Part shown: positions 1 to 9,821 of the stretch, piece by piece
Layout of the letters: each line of letters begins with the position of its first letter
Numbering within the stretch: the first letter of the stretch is position 1
Assembly: GCA_003167495.1 (NCBI GenBank)
Contig: PMSX01000182.1
Location: 1 to 58,832 of the forward strand
Length of the DNA: 58,832 nucleotides
Direction of reading: 5' to 3'
From: Bryobacterales bacterium
Lineage (GTDB): Bacteria; Acidobacteriota; Terriglobia; Bryobacterales; Bryobacteraceae
Program-made: the position numbers and the translations under genes
Notes under the pieces: generated by a model
The model's database searches: none
Seen by the model: the letters and a program-made list of their open reading frames with translations, nothing else
Told to the model about the DNA's origin: nothing

Positions 1-2
1 CG

Positions 3-878
3 CTTTGGCAGCAGGGTCTGAGTGGCAAAGGCGTTTTGGTGGCACACCTCGATACCGGTATTGACGGCGAACATCCAGCGCTTAAACCCGCGATTGCGCA
101 CTTTGCGGACTTTGATGCGACGGGCCACGCTATTGACGGCGCGCCGATTGCAGATTCCGACGTGCATGGCTCGCACACCGCGGGTATCATCGCCGGGCGG
201 ACGTATCTTGGGCAGCAGATCGGGATCGCGCCCGGCTGCCAACTCGCGAGCGCAGCCGTGATTGAAGGAGGAGACCAAGTGGCGCGCGTGCTGGCGGGTG
301 TGGATTGGATGCTCAACTTTCCGGTTCGCGTGTTGAATTTGTCACTGGGCTTTCCGGGGTACTTCGATCAATACATTCCAGTGTTGAAGAAGCTGCTGGG
401 CAAGGGAATTTTCCCGGTGTTTGCGATTGGGAACGAGGGGCCAGGTACGAGCCGGTCGCCAGCGAACTATCCGCAGGCCTTGTCGGTGGGGGCGGTGGAT
501 GCGCAGGGCAATGTGGATCCGAGTTCGAGCAGCGAGACGTTTCCGCGTACGGTGAATCCGCTGGTGCCGGATCTGGTGATGCCCGGAGTCGACATTGTTT
601 CGGCGAACGCCGGACAGGCGAATTTTCGGCTGGATAGTGGAACATCCATGGCTGCGCCGCATTTAGCGGGTTTGGCGGCATTGCTGTTTGAGGCATGTCC
701 GGAGGCGACCGTGGATCAATTGCAGACGGCGGTTTGCCAAGCTTGTTCGCGAACGCCGGCAATGCCTCCGGATCGTGCGAATTTAGGGATGCCGGACGGA
801 CCGAAGGCACTGGCGGCATTGCAAAAGCTGGTGGGGACAGGGAAGACGGCGACGGGCGCTCAGACGGCGGCGGGTTAA
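3..878 (+). CDS. S8 family serine peptidase (subtilisin-like), 5' end outside window
   Basis: Secreted-type subtilisin that hydrolyses peptide bonds with an Asp-His-Ser triad. The reading frame is already open at base 3, so the N-terminus (signal peptide and any propeptide) lies upstream of the window; 291 codons are visible. All catalytic motifs are present in the right order: Asp in AHLDTGIDG, His in HGSHTAG, the oxyanion Asn in AIGNEGPG and the nucleophile Ser in GTSMAAPH. The C-terminus ends about 60 residues after the Ser motif with no extra domain. The S53 peptidase gene follows on the same strand after 222 bases, so both may serve extracellular protein degradation, though they need not be one operon. 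The family call is sure; substrate is unknown. Confidence 0.93.
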   Translation, partial: LWQQGLSGKGVLVAHLDTGIDGEHPALKPAIAHFADFDATGHAIDGAPIADSDVHGSHTAGIIAGRTYLGQQIGIAPGCQLASAAVIEGGDQVARVLAGVDWMLNFPVRVLNLSLGFPGYFDQYIPVLKKLLGKGIFPVFAIGNEGPGTSRSPANYPQALSVGAVDAQGNVDPSSSSETFPRTVNPLVPDLVMPGVDIVSANAGQANFRLDSGTSMAAPHLAGLAALLFEACPEATVDQLQTAVCQACSRTPAMPPDRANLGMPDGPKALAALQKLVGTGKTATGAQTAAG

Positions 879-1100
879 AGCGCGTAGGGAAGTACGGCGA
901 AACTCGCTGCGTTGCGCGTAGGGCTCCAGTCATCGTTGATCGTTCGCCACGCGATTCAATAAGTTGTGAGCAATCCTGTCAACAAGAATTCCTCTGTATC
1001 TACCAGTACCAGAAAAACTACCAATCTCTAAGCAAATTCCTAGCATTACCCCCATTTGCACGCTATGCTTACACCCAGTTTCTAGATTTATGGAGGTAGT

Positions 1101-3143
1101 ATGCTAGCTAGAAGTTTTTGTTCAATCCTGACCTTGGGATTGCTCGGGGTCTACTCAATCGGAGCGGCTCAAACACAGGTTTCAGGCGGTCAGGTGATTG
1201 CCAACAACACACCCAAATTTGGAGCAGGCACAAAAGATTTGGGTTCGGCAGATCCTTCGGCCGCGATCAATGTCAGCGTTTGGTTGAATGTTCACAACCG
1301 TCCCCAGTTCGATGCGCTGGCGGAATCACTTTATGATCCGAAATCGTCCAATTTCCGCCATTGGCTCTCGAACAAGGAATTCGCGGCTGAGTATGCACCG
1401 ACCGAAGCGGAAGCGAAGACCGTGCAAGATTTCTTGACCGCGAACAAACTGTCTGTCGTCACCGTCGGCCCCGATAACTTGTTTGTGAGTGCTACCGGCA
1501 CGATCGCCAACGTTCAAAAAGCGTTTAACGTTGCCATCCATCAGTTCGAGGTTGGCGGCCAAACCGTTCGCGGCAATACCAGTGACCCCAGGGTGACTGG
1601 GCCCGCCGGAGCTCTCGTCGGAGCTGTTTACGGATTGGACAACTTGCAGTTTACCCATCCGTTTCTGACGACCACCAGCGGCGGAGCCAAGGGAAAAACG
1701 CCCCCCGGGGCGGGACTGGGACTGAAAAGTGCAGCCTCTGCTAGTAATAACGCCGATCCCGCTTTCTTCACATCCAACTGCTTTACCGGAACTAAGACTG
1801 AGTCCTTTACAAGTAGCAGCCCATTTGCCGACGCAACCTATACTGGTAACGGCTACACTGACAACACCGAAGGTTGTGGCTACACACCCGCGCAAATCCA
1901 GACAGCCTACAATCTCACTGCCCTTTATAAAGAGGGCTATGACGGTACAGGACAAACCATTGTCATTATTGATTGGTGTGGTTCGCCCACAATCAAATCC
2001 GATGCCAATGCTTTCTCCGCAAGATTTGGCTTGCCAGCGCTAACGGCAGCCAATTTTCAGATTATCAACTATCCTGCGCCATCCACTTGCGCGGGGCCCG
2101 ACGCGGAGATTAATCTCGATGTCGAGTGGGCCCACGCCATCGCGCCTGGTGCGGCGATTGATTTAGTGGTTCCACCCAGCGCTTCGTTTGCCGATGTCGA
2201 CGAAGCCGTAGTCTATGCCGCCATCTATCAGTTAGGCAACGTCATCTCGGGCAGCTATGGAAGCGAAGAACTATACACGTCGCCTACGATCTTACTCAAC
2301 GAGAACCTGATCAACGAAATCGCCGCCGTGAATGGCGTATCCACCAACTTCTCCTCAGGCGACTACGGTGACAACACCCTCGACGACCCTTCGCTCAACC
2401 CGGCGACCGTAAACGCTCCGGCCGATTCGCCTTGGGCCACTGCGGTTGGCGGGGTGAGCTTGGCCCTCAATTCCAATAACACGATTAAATTCCAAACTGG
2501 TTGGGGCAATAACATCAACCCCCTCGATGATGGGGGTTTCGTTTTTGATCCGCCCAACGCCGGTTCCTTCTATGCTGGTTCCGGCGGCGGCCCTAGCGGA
2601 TTCTTCGCCAAACCGTGGTATCAGTCGAAACTGCCTGGCACAGAGCGGCAGCTTCCCGACGTCTCCTGGCTCGCCGACCCATTCACTGGGGGCATAATCG
2701 CCATCACGGAGCCGTTCCAATCTCCACCCCTCATTTATACGGTCATTGGCGGAACCAGTCTCTCGTGCCCGATGTTTTCCGCTCTGTGGGCCATCGCCAA
2801 CCAGGAGGCCGGCGTCCCTCTCGGCCAAGCCGCACCCTATCTGTACTATATGCCGAAGGGGACCATCCTCGACATCGTTCCATACAGCTCCTCTACCAAC
2901 GTAAAGGGCACGGTTACGGATTCCGGCGGAAAGACTAGCTATTCGGCAGCGTACTTGGCAGCTCCCCTCGAGGGCACGACCAAGTTCTATAGTGCACTGT
3001 GGGACTATCCACTTGCTCAGGACACTACGTACGTGCTCACTTTCGGTACCGATAGCGGCCTGACCACTGCCGTCGGCTGGGATAACGTCACGGGCGTAGG
3101 AGTGCCGAACGGAAAGGCGTTTGCCGATTACTTCCGCCCTTGA
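1101..3143 (+). CDS. S53 family peptidase (sedolisin/kumamolisin) with pro-domain
   Basis: Secreted acid-type serine-carboxyl peptidase made as a 680-residue zymogen. Residues 1-23 form a signal peptide. Residues about 45-190 match the pro-kumamolisin activation domain. The catalytic domain follows from about 255, with Glu336 and Asp340 in an ExxxD motif (AEINLDVEW), the oxyanion Asp421 in SSGDYG and the nucleophile Ser553 in GGTSLSCP. A C-terminal WDNVTGVG segment resembles the family's calcium-site region. The ATG is preceded by GGAGG at a 5-base spacing, which fixes the start. A strong hairpin terminator follows the stop codon. Such exported peptidases are common in soil Acidobacteriota; pH optimum and substrate cannot be read from sequence. 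Confidence 0.95.
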   Translation: MLARSFCSILTLGLLGVYSIGAAQTQVSGGQVIANNTPKFGAGTKDLGSADPSAAINVSVWLNVHNRPQFDALAESLYDPKSSNFRHWLSNKEFAAEYAPTEAEAKTVQDFLTANKLSVVTVGPDNLFVSATGTIANVQKAFNVAIHQFEVGGQTVRGNTSDPRVTGPAGALVGAVYGLDNLQFTHPFLTTTSGGAKGKTPPGAGLGLKSAASASNNADPAFFTSNCFTGTKTESFTSSSPFADATYTGNGYTDNTEGCGYTPAQIQTAYNLTALYKEGYDGTGQTIVIIDWCGSPTIKSDANAFSARFGLPALTAANFQIINYPAPSTCAGPDAEINLDVEWAHAIAPGAAIDLVVPPSASFADVDEAVVYAAIYQLGNVISGSYGSEELYTSPTILLNENLINEIAAVNGVSTNFSSGDYGDNTLDDPSLNPATVNAPADSPWATAVGGVSLALNSNNTIKFQTGWGNNINPLDDGGFVFDPPNAGSFYAGSGGGPSGFFAKPWYQSKLPGTERQLPDVSWLADPFTGGIIAITEPFQSPPLIYTVIGGTSLSCPMFSALWAIANQEAGVPLGQAAPYLYYMPKGTILDIVPYSSSTNVKGTVTDSGGKTSYSAAYLAAPLEGTTKFYSALWDYPLAQDTTYVLTFGTDSGLTTAVGWDNVTGVGVPNGKAFADYFRP

Positions 3144-3167
3144 TACAGAGATAAATATTCTCACCTC

Positions 3168-3221
3168 AAAAGGCCGTAGCCGGTCGCGGGTTCTCCTGCA
3201 CCCGGCTGCGGCCTTTTTTTT
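3168..3221 (+). terminator. Rho-independent terminator after the S53 peptidase gene
   Basis: A GC-rich inverted repeat (AAAGGCCGTAGCCGG pairing imperfectly with CCCGGCTGCGGCCTTT) is followed by a run of eight T. It starts 25 bases after the peptidase stop and ends just before the convergent permease gene. The A run on the other side makes it potentially active in both directions. Confidence 0.85.
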
Positions 3222-3233
3222 CAAGAAAGCCAT

Positions 3234-5936
3234 TCACTCACACCGCAGCGCAATGACTGGATCGACCGCGGTCGCCCTTCGTGCCGGAATGTAGCAAGCC
3301 AGTAAGGCAATGGCTCCCAGAAGCAACGTCACACCCAGCAGGGTCAACGGATCGGAAGGCCGAACACCATAAAGCAGATTGCTCATAAGGCGCGTGAGCG
3401 CCAGGGCCGCGAGCAGGCCCGCAACCAGCCCCATGGCAACGAGTTTCATGCCTTGGCGCAACACTAATCGCACAATCTCCGGGCGCGACGCTCCCAAGGC
3501 GGCGCGAATGCCGAGCTCATGAACCCGCCGTGTGACCGCGTACGACATCACGCCGTAGATGCCAACGGCAGCCAGCAGCAGCGCCACAGCCGCGAAGAGG
3601 ATAAGCACCAGCATAGTGAAACGGCGCTCGGCGACTGATCTGGAGATGGTTTGTTCCATCGTTCGGACCGCAGAGATAGGCTGGTCAAGCGTCGGCCCGG
3701 CCACCTGCGTCCCTACGGCCGGAACCATACTTAGCGGCTCAGGTCCGGTTCGTAAGGCGAGCGTGAGGCCAGCCACCCCGCCGCTCATGAATTGGTCGGG
3801 CACTTGCAAAAAAGGAAAGTAAATCTGGTCGCGGATCTTGTTGGTATCGTCCGCGTCGAGCCCCCACTGTTTGACGTGGCCGACCACGCCGATGATCTGA
3901 ACAGTGCCTAAGACGCCTAGACTGAGCTGCTGACCGATCGGATTCCGATCTGCAAAGAGGTGCTTTGCCAGCACTTCGTCAATCGCAGCCACGCGAGGCG
4001 ACCCCAAATCATCGCGATCTGTAAAAAAGCGCCCGCGGCGCAAGGGAATTTGCATCACGCTCGGGTAGTCCGCACTTACGATGTAGAAGACCGCCACCTT
4101 TATTCGATCTTGCGGCGGCTGCGGCCCGGTTCCCGGCCAGTAGAAAATTTCATTATCAGAGTCACTGAGAGGAACCAATGCCGTCATGGCAGCCGATCGA
4201 ACTCCCGGAACCGAAGCGACCCGCATAAGGAGTTGCTGATAGGCGTGCCGGATATCGCGTCCGCTAGCAGTGACCTTGGGAGAAAGTGCGACCTGCATCG
4301 TTAGAATATTGCCTGGGTTGAAGCCGGGATTCACCTGCAAGAGCCGCCACACGCTCTGCATCATGAGACCGGCACCTGCCAAGAGGATCACAGCCAGGCC
4401 GGTTTCCAATGCTACAAATACGCCCTCCGTCCGATGGCGTCCGCCGCCGGCGCCGCGCGTCCCTTCCTTCAAAGATTCCTGTGGATTCGCGTTCGCGCTG
4501 TGGAAGGCCGGGGCCAGACCGAACAGGATGCCTGTGACGAGGGAAACCGCTAGCGTAAACAGCAGAACGTACAGATCGATTCCAACCTCTCCGGAGCGTG
4601 GAAGGGTGCTCGGCGCCGCAGCAAGTACGAGACGCGTGCCCCATCGAGCCAACAGCAATCCGATTACAGCCGCGCCCATGGAAAGAAGAACACTTTCGGT
4701 TAGTAGCTGCCGAACCACGCGCGAGCGCTTTGCGCCCAGTGCGGCACGAATCGCAAACTCACGTCTGCGGCCCGTCGACCGCGCCAATAGGAGATTAGCA
4801 ACATTGGCGCAAGCGATCATCAGGACGAACCCGACAGCGCCCACCAGCAGCAGCAGTGTAGGGCGTATGCCGTTCACCAGGTTGTCTTTCATGCGGATCA
4901 GCCTCACCGAGTGTGACGCGTTCGTCGCCGGGTACAGGCGTGCTAACCGGCTAGAAATAGCCGCCATCTCCGACTCAGCCGCCATGATTGTTATGCCTGG
5001 CTTAAGACGGCCGATTACCGCGCTTCCCGGGTGGGTGTCTCGCGAGTGCAGCTCAACAGAGTTCCATTGCTCGAACGGAATGTAAACCTTGGCGTCTTCG
5101 TCAAGTCGAAAGTCGCTCCGCAAAACACCAACCACCGTACAACTCATCGCGTTGAGCGTCAGAGCCTTCCCGAGCACGTTCCGGTCGGCTCCGAACCGCC
5201 TCTGCCAGAAACCATAACTGAGTATTGCGGAGCAGGCGGCGCCCTGGCGATCCTCCCCGGACTGAAAATTGCGACCAAGAACTGGCGTGACACCGAGCAC
5301 CGGGAAAAGACTCGCCGAAACGTAGTCGCCCGAAAGTTGCTCCGGTTCTCCGCTGCCGGTAAAGTTAAAGAAATCGCCGCGATAGATGCCCATATCGGTG
5401 AAAGATCGGCTGTCGCTGCGCCAATCGAGGTAATTGGGGTAGGCCACGGCCTCGTCACTGAACTCAGTGGTCTTCTCGAATATTCTCAACAACCGATCGG
5501 GATTAGAGTACGCGAGGGGTTGCAGAAGCACTCCATTGACAACACTAAAAATCGCCGTATTCGGGCCGATACCGAGCGCCAACGCAAACATCGCTATCGC
5601 CGTGAAGCCAGGGCTTTTTCGCAGCATTCGAAGCGCATATCGAAGATCCTGCGCCAAGCCCGCGAGGAGATGCTCTTTGGCTTGAGAGCCCAATACGACA
5701 GGCTCAGGCGCATCGGTGCGCTCTACGGCGCGCAATTCGTTTGTGAGCAGCTGGTGGCCGGTAATCTCCTCCAGCGCGATACGGCGCGCGTCTTTCTCCG
5801 CGGCCCCGCCCGACAGCAGTTCGCGATAACGATCTTCGGCGTGCTGGCTTAATTCCTCGGCAATCTCAGCCTCGCGCGTAGGAGCAAGGTGCAAAGCCGC
5901 TAATTGTTTGCGAATCAGCTTATCCCACTCAGGCAT
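3234..5936 (-). CDS. ADOP-family FtsX/MacB-like permease (orphan duplicated permease)
   Basis: Large inner-membrane protein of the acidobacterial duplicated orphan permease type. Residues 1-95 are the family's cytoplasmic N-terminal extension ([12 protein letters not shown] start, [14 protein letters not shown]). Two copies of the layout periplasmic core plus FtsX follow: a transmembrane helix at about 108-130, a MacB-like periplasmic domain to about 340, a first FtsX block at about 375-490, a second periplasmic domain, and a last FtsX block at about 775-895. No ATPase gene is adjacent, as is usual for the family, so the energising partner and substrate are unknown. The start overlaps the 3' end of padR by 8 bases, indicating translational coupling in a padR-permease operon. 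Confidence 0.93.
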   Translation of the reverse strand: MPEWDKLIRKQLAALHLAPTREAEIAEELSQHAEDRYRELLSGGAAEKDARRIALEEITGHQLLTNELRAVERTDAPEPVVLGSQAKEHLLAGLAQDLRYALRMLRKSPGFTAIAMFALALGIGPNTAIFSVVNGVLLQPLAYSNPDRLLRIFEKTTEFSDEAVAYPNYLDWRSDSRSFTDMGIYRGDFFNFTGSGEPEQLSGDYVSASLFPVLGVTPVLGRNFQSGEDRQGAACSAILSYGFWQRRFGADRNVLGKALTLNAMSCTVVGVLRSDFRLDEDAKVYIPFEQWNSVELHSRDTHPGSAVIGRLKPGITIMAAESEMAAISSRLARLYPATNASHSVRLIRMKDNLVNGIRPTLLLLVGAVGFVLMIACANVANLLLARSTGRRREFAIRAALGAKRSRVVRQLLTESVLLSMGAAVIGLLLARWGTRLVLAAAPSTLPRSGEVGIDLYVLLFTLAVSLVTGILFGLAPAFHSANANPQESLKEGTRGAGGGRHRTEGVFVALETGLAVILLAGAGLMMQSVWRLLQVNPGFNPGNILTMQVALSPKVTASGRDIRHAYQQLLMRVASVPGVRSAAMTALVPLSDSDNEIFYWPGTGPQPPQDRIKVAVFYIVSADYPSVMQIPLRRGRFFTDRDDLGSPRVAAIDEVLAKHLFADRNPIGQQLSLGVLGTVQIIGVVGHVKQWGLDADDTNKIRDQIYFPFLQVPDQFMSGGVAGLTLALRTGPEPLSMVPAVGTQVAGPTLDQPISAVRTMEQTISRSVAERRFTMLVLILFAAVALLLAAVGIYGVMSYAVTRRVHELGIRAALGASRPEIVRLVLRQGMKLVAMGLVAGLLAALALTRLMSNLLYGVRPSDPLTLLGVTLLLGAIALLACYIPARRATAVDPVIALRCE

Positions 5937-6273
5937 TCTCCACTCCCGTAACCCGGCCGATGGCTTCTACAAACGATTGCCAGCCTTTGCGCTGGGCAGC
6001 GAGCACCTTTCGTCCCTGCGGGGTCAGATGGTAGTAGCGCCTGCGCCGCTGGCCGCTCTTTTCAACCCATTTGCCCTGCACCCAGGCACGCTTTTCCAGG
6101 CGGTAGAGTAACGGATAGAGCGACGCCGCGTGAAAACTGAGCGTCCCTTGCGATCGCTGCTCGATCAGCTTGCCGATTTCGTAACCGTGGCGGGGCACGG
6201 CCTCAATCAACGAAAGCAGGAGGAGTTCGGCGCTGCCCTTCTTCCATTCAGTATTGATAGATTTAGTTCCCAT
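5929..6273 (-). CDS. PadR family transcriptional regulator
   Basis: Small winged-helix repressor of 114 residues. The PadR core is clear: [20 protein letters not shown], then [21 protein letters not shown] for the recognition helix, then the basic wing [11 protein letters not shown]. It has only the short C-terminal helix typical of subfamily-2 PadR proteins paired with ADOP permeases. It is the first gene of the operon and overlaps the permease gene by 8 bases, so it probably controls its own transcription and that of the permease in response to an unknown ligand. Confidence 0.93.
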   Translation of the reverse strand: MGTKSINTEWKKGSAELLLLSLIEAVPRHGYEIGKLIEQRSQGTLSFHAASLYPLLYRLEKRAWVQGKWVEKSGQRRRRYYHLTPQGRKVLAAQRKGWQSFVEAIGRVTGVENA

Positions 6274-6322
6274 ATGTATTGGTGCTATATATTACGTTAC
6301 GCCGAAACAAAAGTTCCGTCAA
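6272..6322 (-). promoter_or_regulatory. Candidate promoter/operator of the padR-permease operon
   Basis: Read on the minus strand, TTGACG (6322-6317) could be a -35 box, with TAACGT 17 bases downstream as a weak -10. An AT-rich imperfect palindrome with ATAT-type arms (6272-6292) touches the padR start codon. PadR proteins usually bind such palindromes next to their own gene. No good Shine-Dalgarno sequence precedes the ATG, so the message may have a very short leader. Prediction only. Confidence 0.35.
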
Positions 6323-6386
6323 AGCGCAAAAGACGGGTTGTCTTTGTCTGAGACAATGAGGAACGCAAAGCGAGGTGGGGCGAAGA

Positions 6387-7646
6387 ATGTCTGTGGAGCG
6401 GCGAATGTTCATGAAGTGGGCGGCGGCTGCGCCTGTCTTGGGAGCGATTGTGTGGCAAGAGATGTCGCGAAAGCTGTTAGGAGCGCCGCGCGAGGCGGCA
6501 AACGTCTACGCGCGAATTGGCGTGCGGCCGCTCATTAATGCGCGGGGCACATGGACGTATTTGAGCGGCTCGCTAATGTTGCCTGAAGTACGCCAGGCGA
6601 TGGATGCGGCGTCGCGGCAGTTTGTGGATTTGTTCGAGCTGCAGGCGGCGGTGGGCAAGCGGCTGGCGGCTCTCTCGGGCGCGGAATCGGGCATGATCAC
6701 TTCGGGTTCGGCGGGCGCAATGGCTGCGGCCACGGCGGCCTGCATTGCCGGAACAGATCCGCGACACATCTGGCAGTTGCCCGATACCACGGGTCTGAAG
6801 AACGAAGTGGTGATGCTGGGCGGACGGATTGCTTTTGATAGCGCGATCCGGCTAGCCGGGGCCAAGCTGGTGATGGCGAACAGTCTGACAGAGCTGCCTT
6901 CGGCGATCAACAATCAAACGGCGATGGTGTATACGACATGGCGGGACGACAACCTTCAGAAAGCTCTCGCCATCACTAAAAGGGAGAAGGTGCCGCTGCT
7001 TTTGGATGATGCGGCTGGTATTCCGCCTTTTGAGAATCTGCGGCGTTACGCGAGCATGGGAGTGGATCTATACTGCTTCAGCGGGGGCAAAGGGATGCGC
7101 GGGCCACAATGCGCGGGTGTGTTGCTGGGCCGGAAGGATCTCATTGATGCGGCTTTGAAGAACTATAACCCAAATGAAGGGGCGATCTGCCGCGCGATGA
7201 AGGTGGGCAAAGAGGAAATCATCGGCATGCTGACGGCGATTGAGACCTGGGAGAAAGTGGACGTGAGTGCGCTGAATCGGGAGTGGAATAGCAAAGTGCA
7301 GCGCATTGCCAAGCTGGTTGAAACGGTTCCCGGCGTAACTACGAGAATTTATGTGCCGGAAGAGGGGAACAGTTATCCCACGCTGCAAGTGAATTGGGAC
7401 GAGAAGGCATTTGAACTTACAGTGGCCCAGTGCGACGCACAACTGCGCGCGGGCGAACCCCGTATTGAGGTTTTGACCAACTTCAACCCAAGCTTGGTTT
7501 CGGTGGTTGAAGAGGGTATTGGCGGCAAGCATGAGGCACCGAAAGATCAGCTTGAGATCGTCTCCATGACTCTGCAGGACGGCGAAGACCTGATCATCGG
7601 GAAGAGACTCCGTGAGATACTGAGTGCCGCGAAGGCTCAAAAGTAG
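6387..7646 (+). CDS. Tat-exported PLP-dependent enzyme, SelA-like fold
   Basis: Fold-type-I pyridoxal-phosphate enzyme of the group that contains selenocysteine synthase SelA and D-glucosaminate-6-phosphate ammonia-lyase-like proteins. With the ATG at 6387 the product has 419 residues and begins with a twin-arginine signal (ERRMFMKWAAAAP), which agrees with export of a protein folded around its cofactor. A cofactor-phosphate loop TSGSAGA lies at 105-111, the PLP-pyridine Asp at about 207-208 (LLLDDAAG), and the Schiff-base Lys is probably Lys235 in SGGKGMRGPQ. An upstream GTG at 6375 is in frame but adds only four residues. First gene of a four-gene run of exported enzymes; the next ATG directly abuts its stop. 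The reaction is unknown; true SelA activity is unlikely outside the cytoplasm. Confidence 0.85.
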   Translation: MSVERRMFMKWAAAAPVLGAIVWQEMSRKLLGAPREAANVYARIGVRPLINARGTWTYLSGSLMLPEVRQAMDAASRQFVDLFELQAAVGKRLAALSGAESGMITSGSAGAMAAATAACIAGTDPRHIWQLPDTTGLKNEVVMLGGRIAFDSAIRLAGAKLVMANSLTELPSAINNQTAMVYTTWRDDNLQKALAITKREKVPLLLDDAAGIPPFENLRRYASMGVDLYCFSGGKGMRGPQCAGVLLGRKDLIDAALKNYNPNEGAICRAMKVGKEEIIGMLTAIETWEKVDVSALNREWNSKVQRIAKLVETVPGVTTRIYVPEEGNSYPTLQVNWDEKAFELTVAQCDAQLRAGEPRIEVLTNFNPSLVSVVEEGIGGKHEAPKDQLEIVSMTLQDGEDLIIGKRLREILSAAKAQK

Positions 7647-8858
7647 ATGGTTTGGAAAAGCGCTGTATTGATTCTGGTGGCTTCGGTTGCGATTTGCGGG
7701 GCAGACCAACGCGCGATCAATCCGAAGAACGGTGTTCCTCCCATAGGCCCTTTCTCACCAGGCATTTTCGCCGGCGATTATCTTTACGTTTCCGGGCAAG
7801 GCGCGAAGCGGCCAGACGGCACAATGCCAGCCACCTTTGAAGACCAGGTACGACAGACACTTGAGAATGTGAAGTCGGTTGTGGAGGCGGCGGGGCTGAG
7901 CATGCAGAACGTCGTCTATACGCAGGTCTATTTAGATGATATGGCGCACTTTAAGGCCATGAATGAGGTATATGCTCAATATTTCCGAGACATTCCGCCA
8001 GCCCGGGCAACGCTGGGAGTGGCAAAGTTGCCGGGTGGGACGCCGGTTGAAATCAACGCAGTTGCCGTGAGCGATGCAGCGGAGAAGAAGGCCGTCTCGG
8101 TGAGCGGCTACACGGTTGACGAGCCTCTTTCTGCCGGCATTTTGACGAAAGACCGCCTCTTCATTTCGGCGCTGCGCTCGACCGCGTCAGATCCGGCAAA
8201 GGAGGTGGACGCTGCGCTGGATGGAGTTAAGTCTGTGGTGACTGCAGCGGGCCTGACGATGGACCACGTGGTGTTTGTGAATCCATTTCACACTGCCAAA
8301 ATCCACTTGAAAGAGATGAACGCACTATATGCCAAGAGATTTCAGTTCGGCAATACGCCGGCCCGCGCGACGATTGAAGTGACGAGCCTGCCTGAGGGGT
8401 CGCAGATTGAATTTACCGGCGTGGCGGTTCGCGATCTCAGCCAAAGACTGGCGATCCGGCCGAAGAATATGCCTCCGAGCCCAACTGCGAGTCCCTGTGT
8501 TTTCGCGGGTGACACTTTATATTGCTCGGCGAAAAGTGGATTCATCCCAGGCCCCCACGAGGGCATCTTTACGCCGGCCATCGACCTGCAGCTGCGTCAA
8601 ACGATGCGAAATCTTCTTGACAATCTGGAAGAAGCGGGTTTGAGCTTTGCGGATGTCGTATCGACTAATGTTTATTTAGATGATCTTGCGGAGTTCTCGT
8701 CGATGAACAAATTGTATGCCACTTACTTCAGCGGAGTCTTTCCGGCGCGGACGACCGTTCAACAGATCGCGCCGGTGGATCGAAGCAAAAAAGCCGATGA
8801 TACTTATCCTGGGGTTGAGCAAATTTCTTTGGTGGCGGTAAGCCCGCATTCTCACTAG
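7647..8858 (+). CDS. Exported protein with three tandem RidA (YjgF/UK114) domains
   Basis: RidA domains hydrolyse reactive enamines and imines released by PLP enzymes. Here a Sec signal peptide (about 1-19) is followed by three RidA domains at about 22-145, 150-265 and 272-401. Each keeps the arginine of the P-A-R motif and the later glutamate that define active RidA: Arg120/Glu135, Arg240/Glu255 and Arg368/Glu391. RidA is usually a single cytoplasmic domain of about 130 residues forming trimers, so this chain could fold as a covalent pseudotrimer in the periplasm. The ATG follows the stop of the PLP-enzyme gene with no gap, giving tight coupling. Domain 3 has a 9-10 residue insertion before its glutamate. 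Domain assignment is sure; function by context is inference. Confidence 0.9.
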   Translation: MVWKSAVLILVASVAICGADQRAINPKNGVPPIGPFSPGIFAGDYLYVSGQGAKRPDGTMPATFEDQVRQTLENVKSVVEAAGLSMQNVVYTQVYLDDMAHFKAMNEVYAQYFRDIPPARATLGVAKLPGGTPVEINAVAVSDAAEKKAVSVSGYTVDEPLSAGILTKDRLFISALRSTASDPAKEVDAALDGVKSVVTAAGLTMDHVVFVNPFHTAKIHLKEMNALYAKRFQFGNTPARATIEVTSLPEGSQIEFTGVAVRDLSQRLAIRPKNMPPSPTASPCVFAGDTLYCSAKSGFIPGPHEGIFTPAIDLQLRQTMRNLLDNLEEAGLSFADVVSTNVYLDDLAEFSSMNKLYATYFSGVFPARTTVQQIAPVDRSKKADDTYPGVEQISLVAVSPHSH

Positions 8859-8864
8859 GTGCAC

Positions 8865-9821
8865 ATGAAAACGATTGTAAGGGCAATAAGTGTATTGTTT
8901 TTGGCGGGGGCGATGAGTGCGCCGGCACAGGAGAAACCGCTGCGAAAGTTCGAACTACAGGCTTTTTCGCCGGCGTTTTGGACGCTCATCGATCACAAAG
9001 CCACACTCTCCCGCATGGCCACAGGATTCGGGTTCACAGAAGGGCCAGTGTGGGATCACGCTGGGTTCCTGTATGTGAGTGACGAGGAGCAGAACAAGAT
9101 CTATCGGGTGTACGCCGATGGCAGGAAGGAAGCGCTCATCGAACTAGGAGATCCGGATGGCAGCACGTTTGACGAACAAGGGCGTCTTCTGGATTGCGCG
9201 AGCGTGCTGCGCGCCGTCATTCGCGTGAGCCGCGATGGGAAGTATGAGCTGCTGGCCGACCGTTTCGAGGGCAAGCGCTTCAACAGTCCGAACGATGTCG
9301 TCATTGGGCCGGATCACGCGATTTATTTCACCGATCCCACACTCGACCTGGTGAAGGGAGAGAAGCAGGAGATTCCTTTTCAAGGAGTTTACCGGCTTGA
9401 TGGAAAGGGTGGAGTGCGGCTTCTGGTGAAGGATATGTCGCAGCCAAACGGCCTGGCGTTCTCACCCGATGGTAAACGCCTTTACGTTGATGATAGCGAG
9501 CAAAGGAATATCCGAGTTTTTGATTTCGCCGGTGGCCAGGTCAGCAACGAGCGCGTGTTTGGCGATGAAAACGAGCCGGGCGATGGCGTGCCAGATGGCA
9601 TGCGGTTAGACGTGGCTGGCAATTTATACATTGTGGGACCGAAAGGGATCTGGGTATGGGATGCGGAGGGCCATCACCTTGGCACAATTGTGGTTCCGGA
9701 GCAACCCGCGAATTTGGCTTGGGGCGGAAAGGACTATCATACGCTCTATATCACGGCAGGCAAATCTGTATACGCAATTCGATCGAAGGCTGTTGGATTT
9801 ATGCCGATTGGGTCAAAATGA
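8865..9821 (+). CDS. Exported SMP-30/gluconolactonase-like protein
   Basis: Six-bladed beta-propeller of the SMP-30/Gnl/LRE family, which hydrolyses sugar lactones or related esters with one bound metal ion. The ATG at 8865 gives a clean signal peptide ending near SAPAQE (residue 23); an in-frame GTG at 8859 adds two residues. The expected metal ligands are present: Glu59 in FTEGP, Asn143 in SPNDV and Asp244 in PDGMRLD. Total 318 residues, normal for the family. It starts six bases after the RidA stop and its stop overlaps the next start (ATGA), so it belongs to the same operon. Substrate unknown. Confidence 0.9.
   Translation: MKTIVRAISVLFLAGAMSAPAQEKPLRKFELQAFSPAFWTLIDHKATLSRMATGFGFTEGPVWDHAGFLYVSDEEQNKIYRVYADGRKEALIELGDPDGSTFDEQGRLLDCASVLRAVIRVSRDGKYELLADRFEGKRFNSPNDVVIGPDHAIYFTDPTLDLVKGEKQEIPFQGVYRLDGKGGVRLLVKDMSQPNGLAFSPDGKRLYVDDSEQRNIRVFDFAGGQVSNERVFGDENEPGDGVPDGMRLDVAGNLYIVGPKGIWVWDAEGHHLGTIVVPEQPANLAWGGKDYHTLYITAGKSVYAIRSKAVGFMPIGSK

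Noticed and set aside
2355..3233. 292-codon minus-strand frame opposite the S53 peptidase
   Set aside because: It lies across the catalytic serine region of a well-supported gene and across the terminator; no recognisable protein.
6387..7646. Considered true selenocysteine synthase (selA)
   Set aside because: The protein carries a Tat signal and no selB, selD or selenocysteine tRNA gene is near; only the fold is shared.
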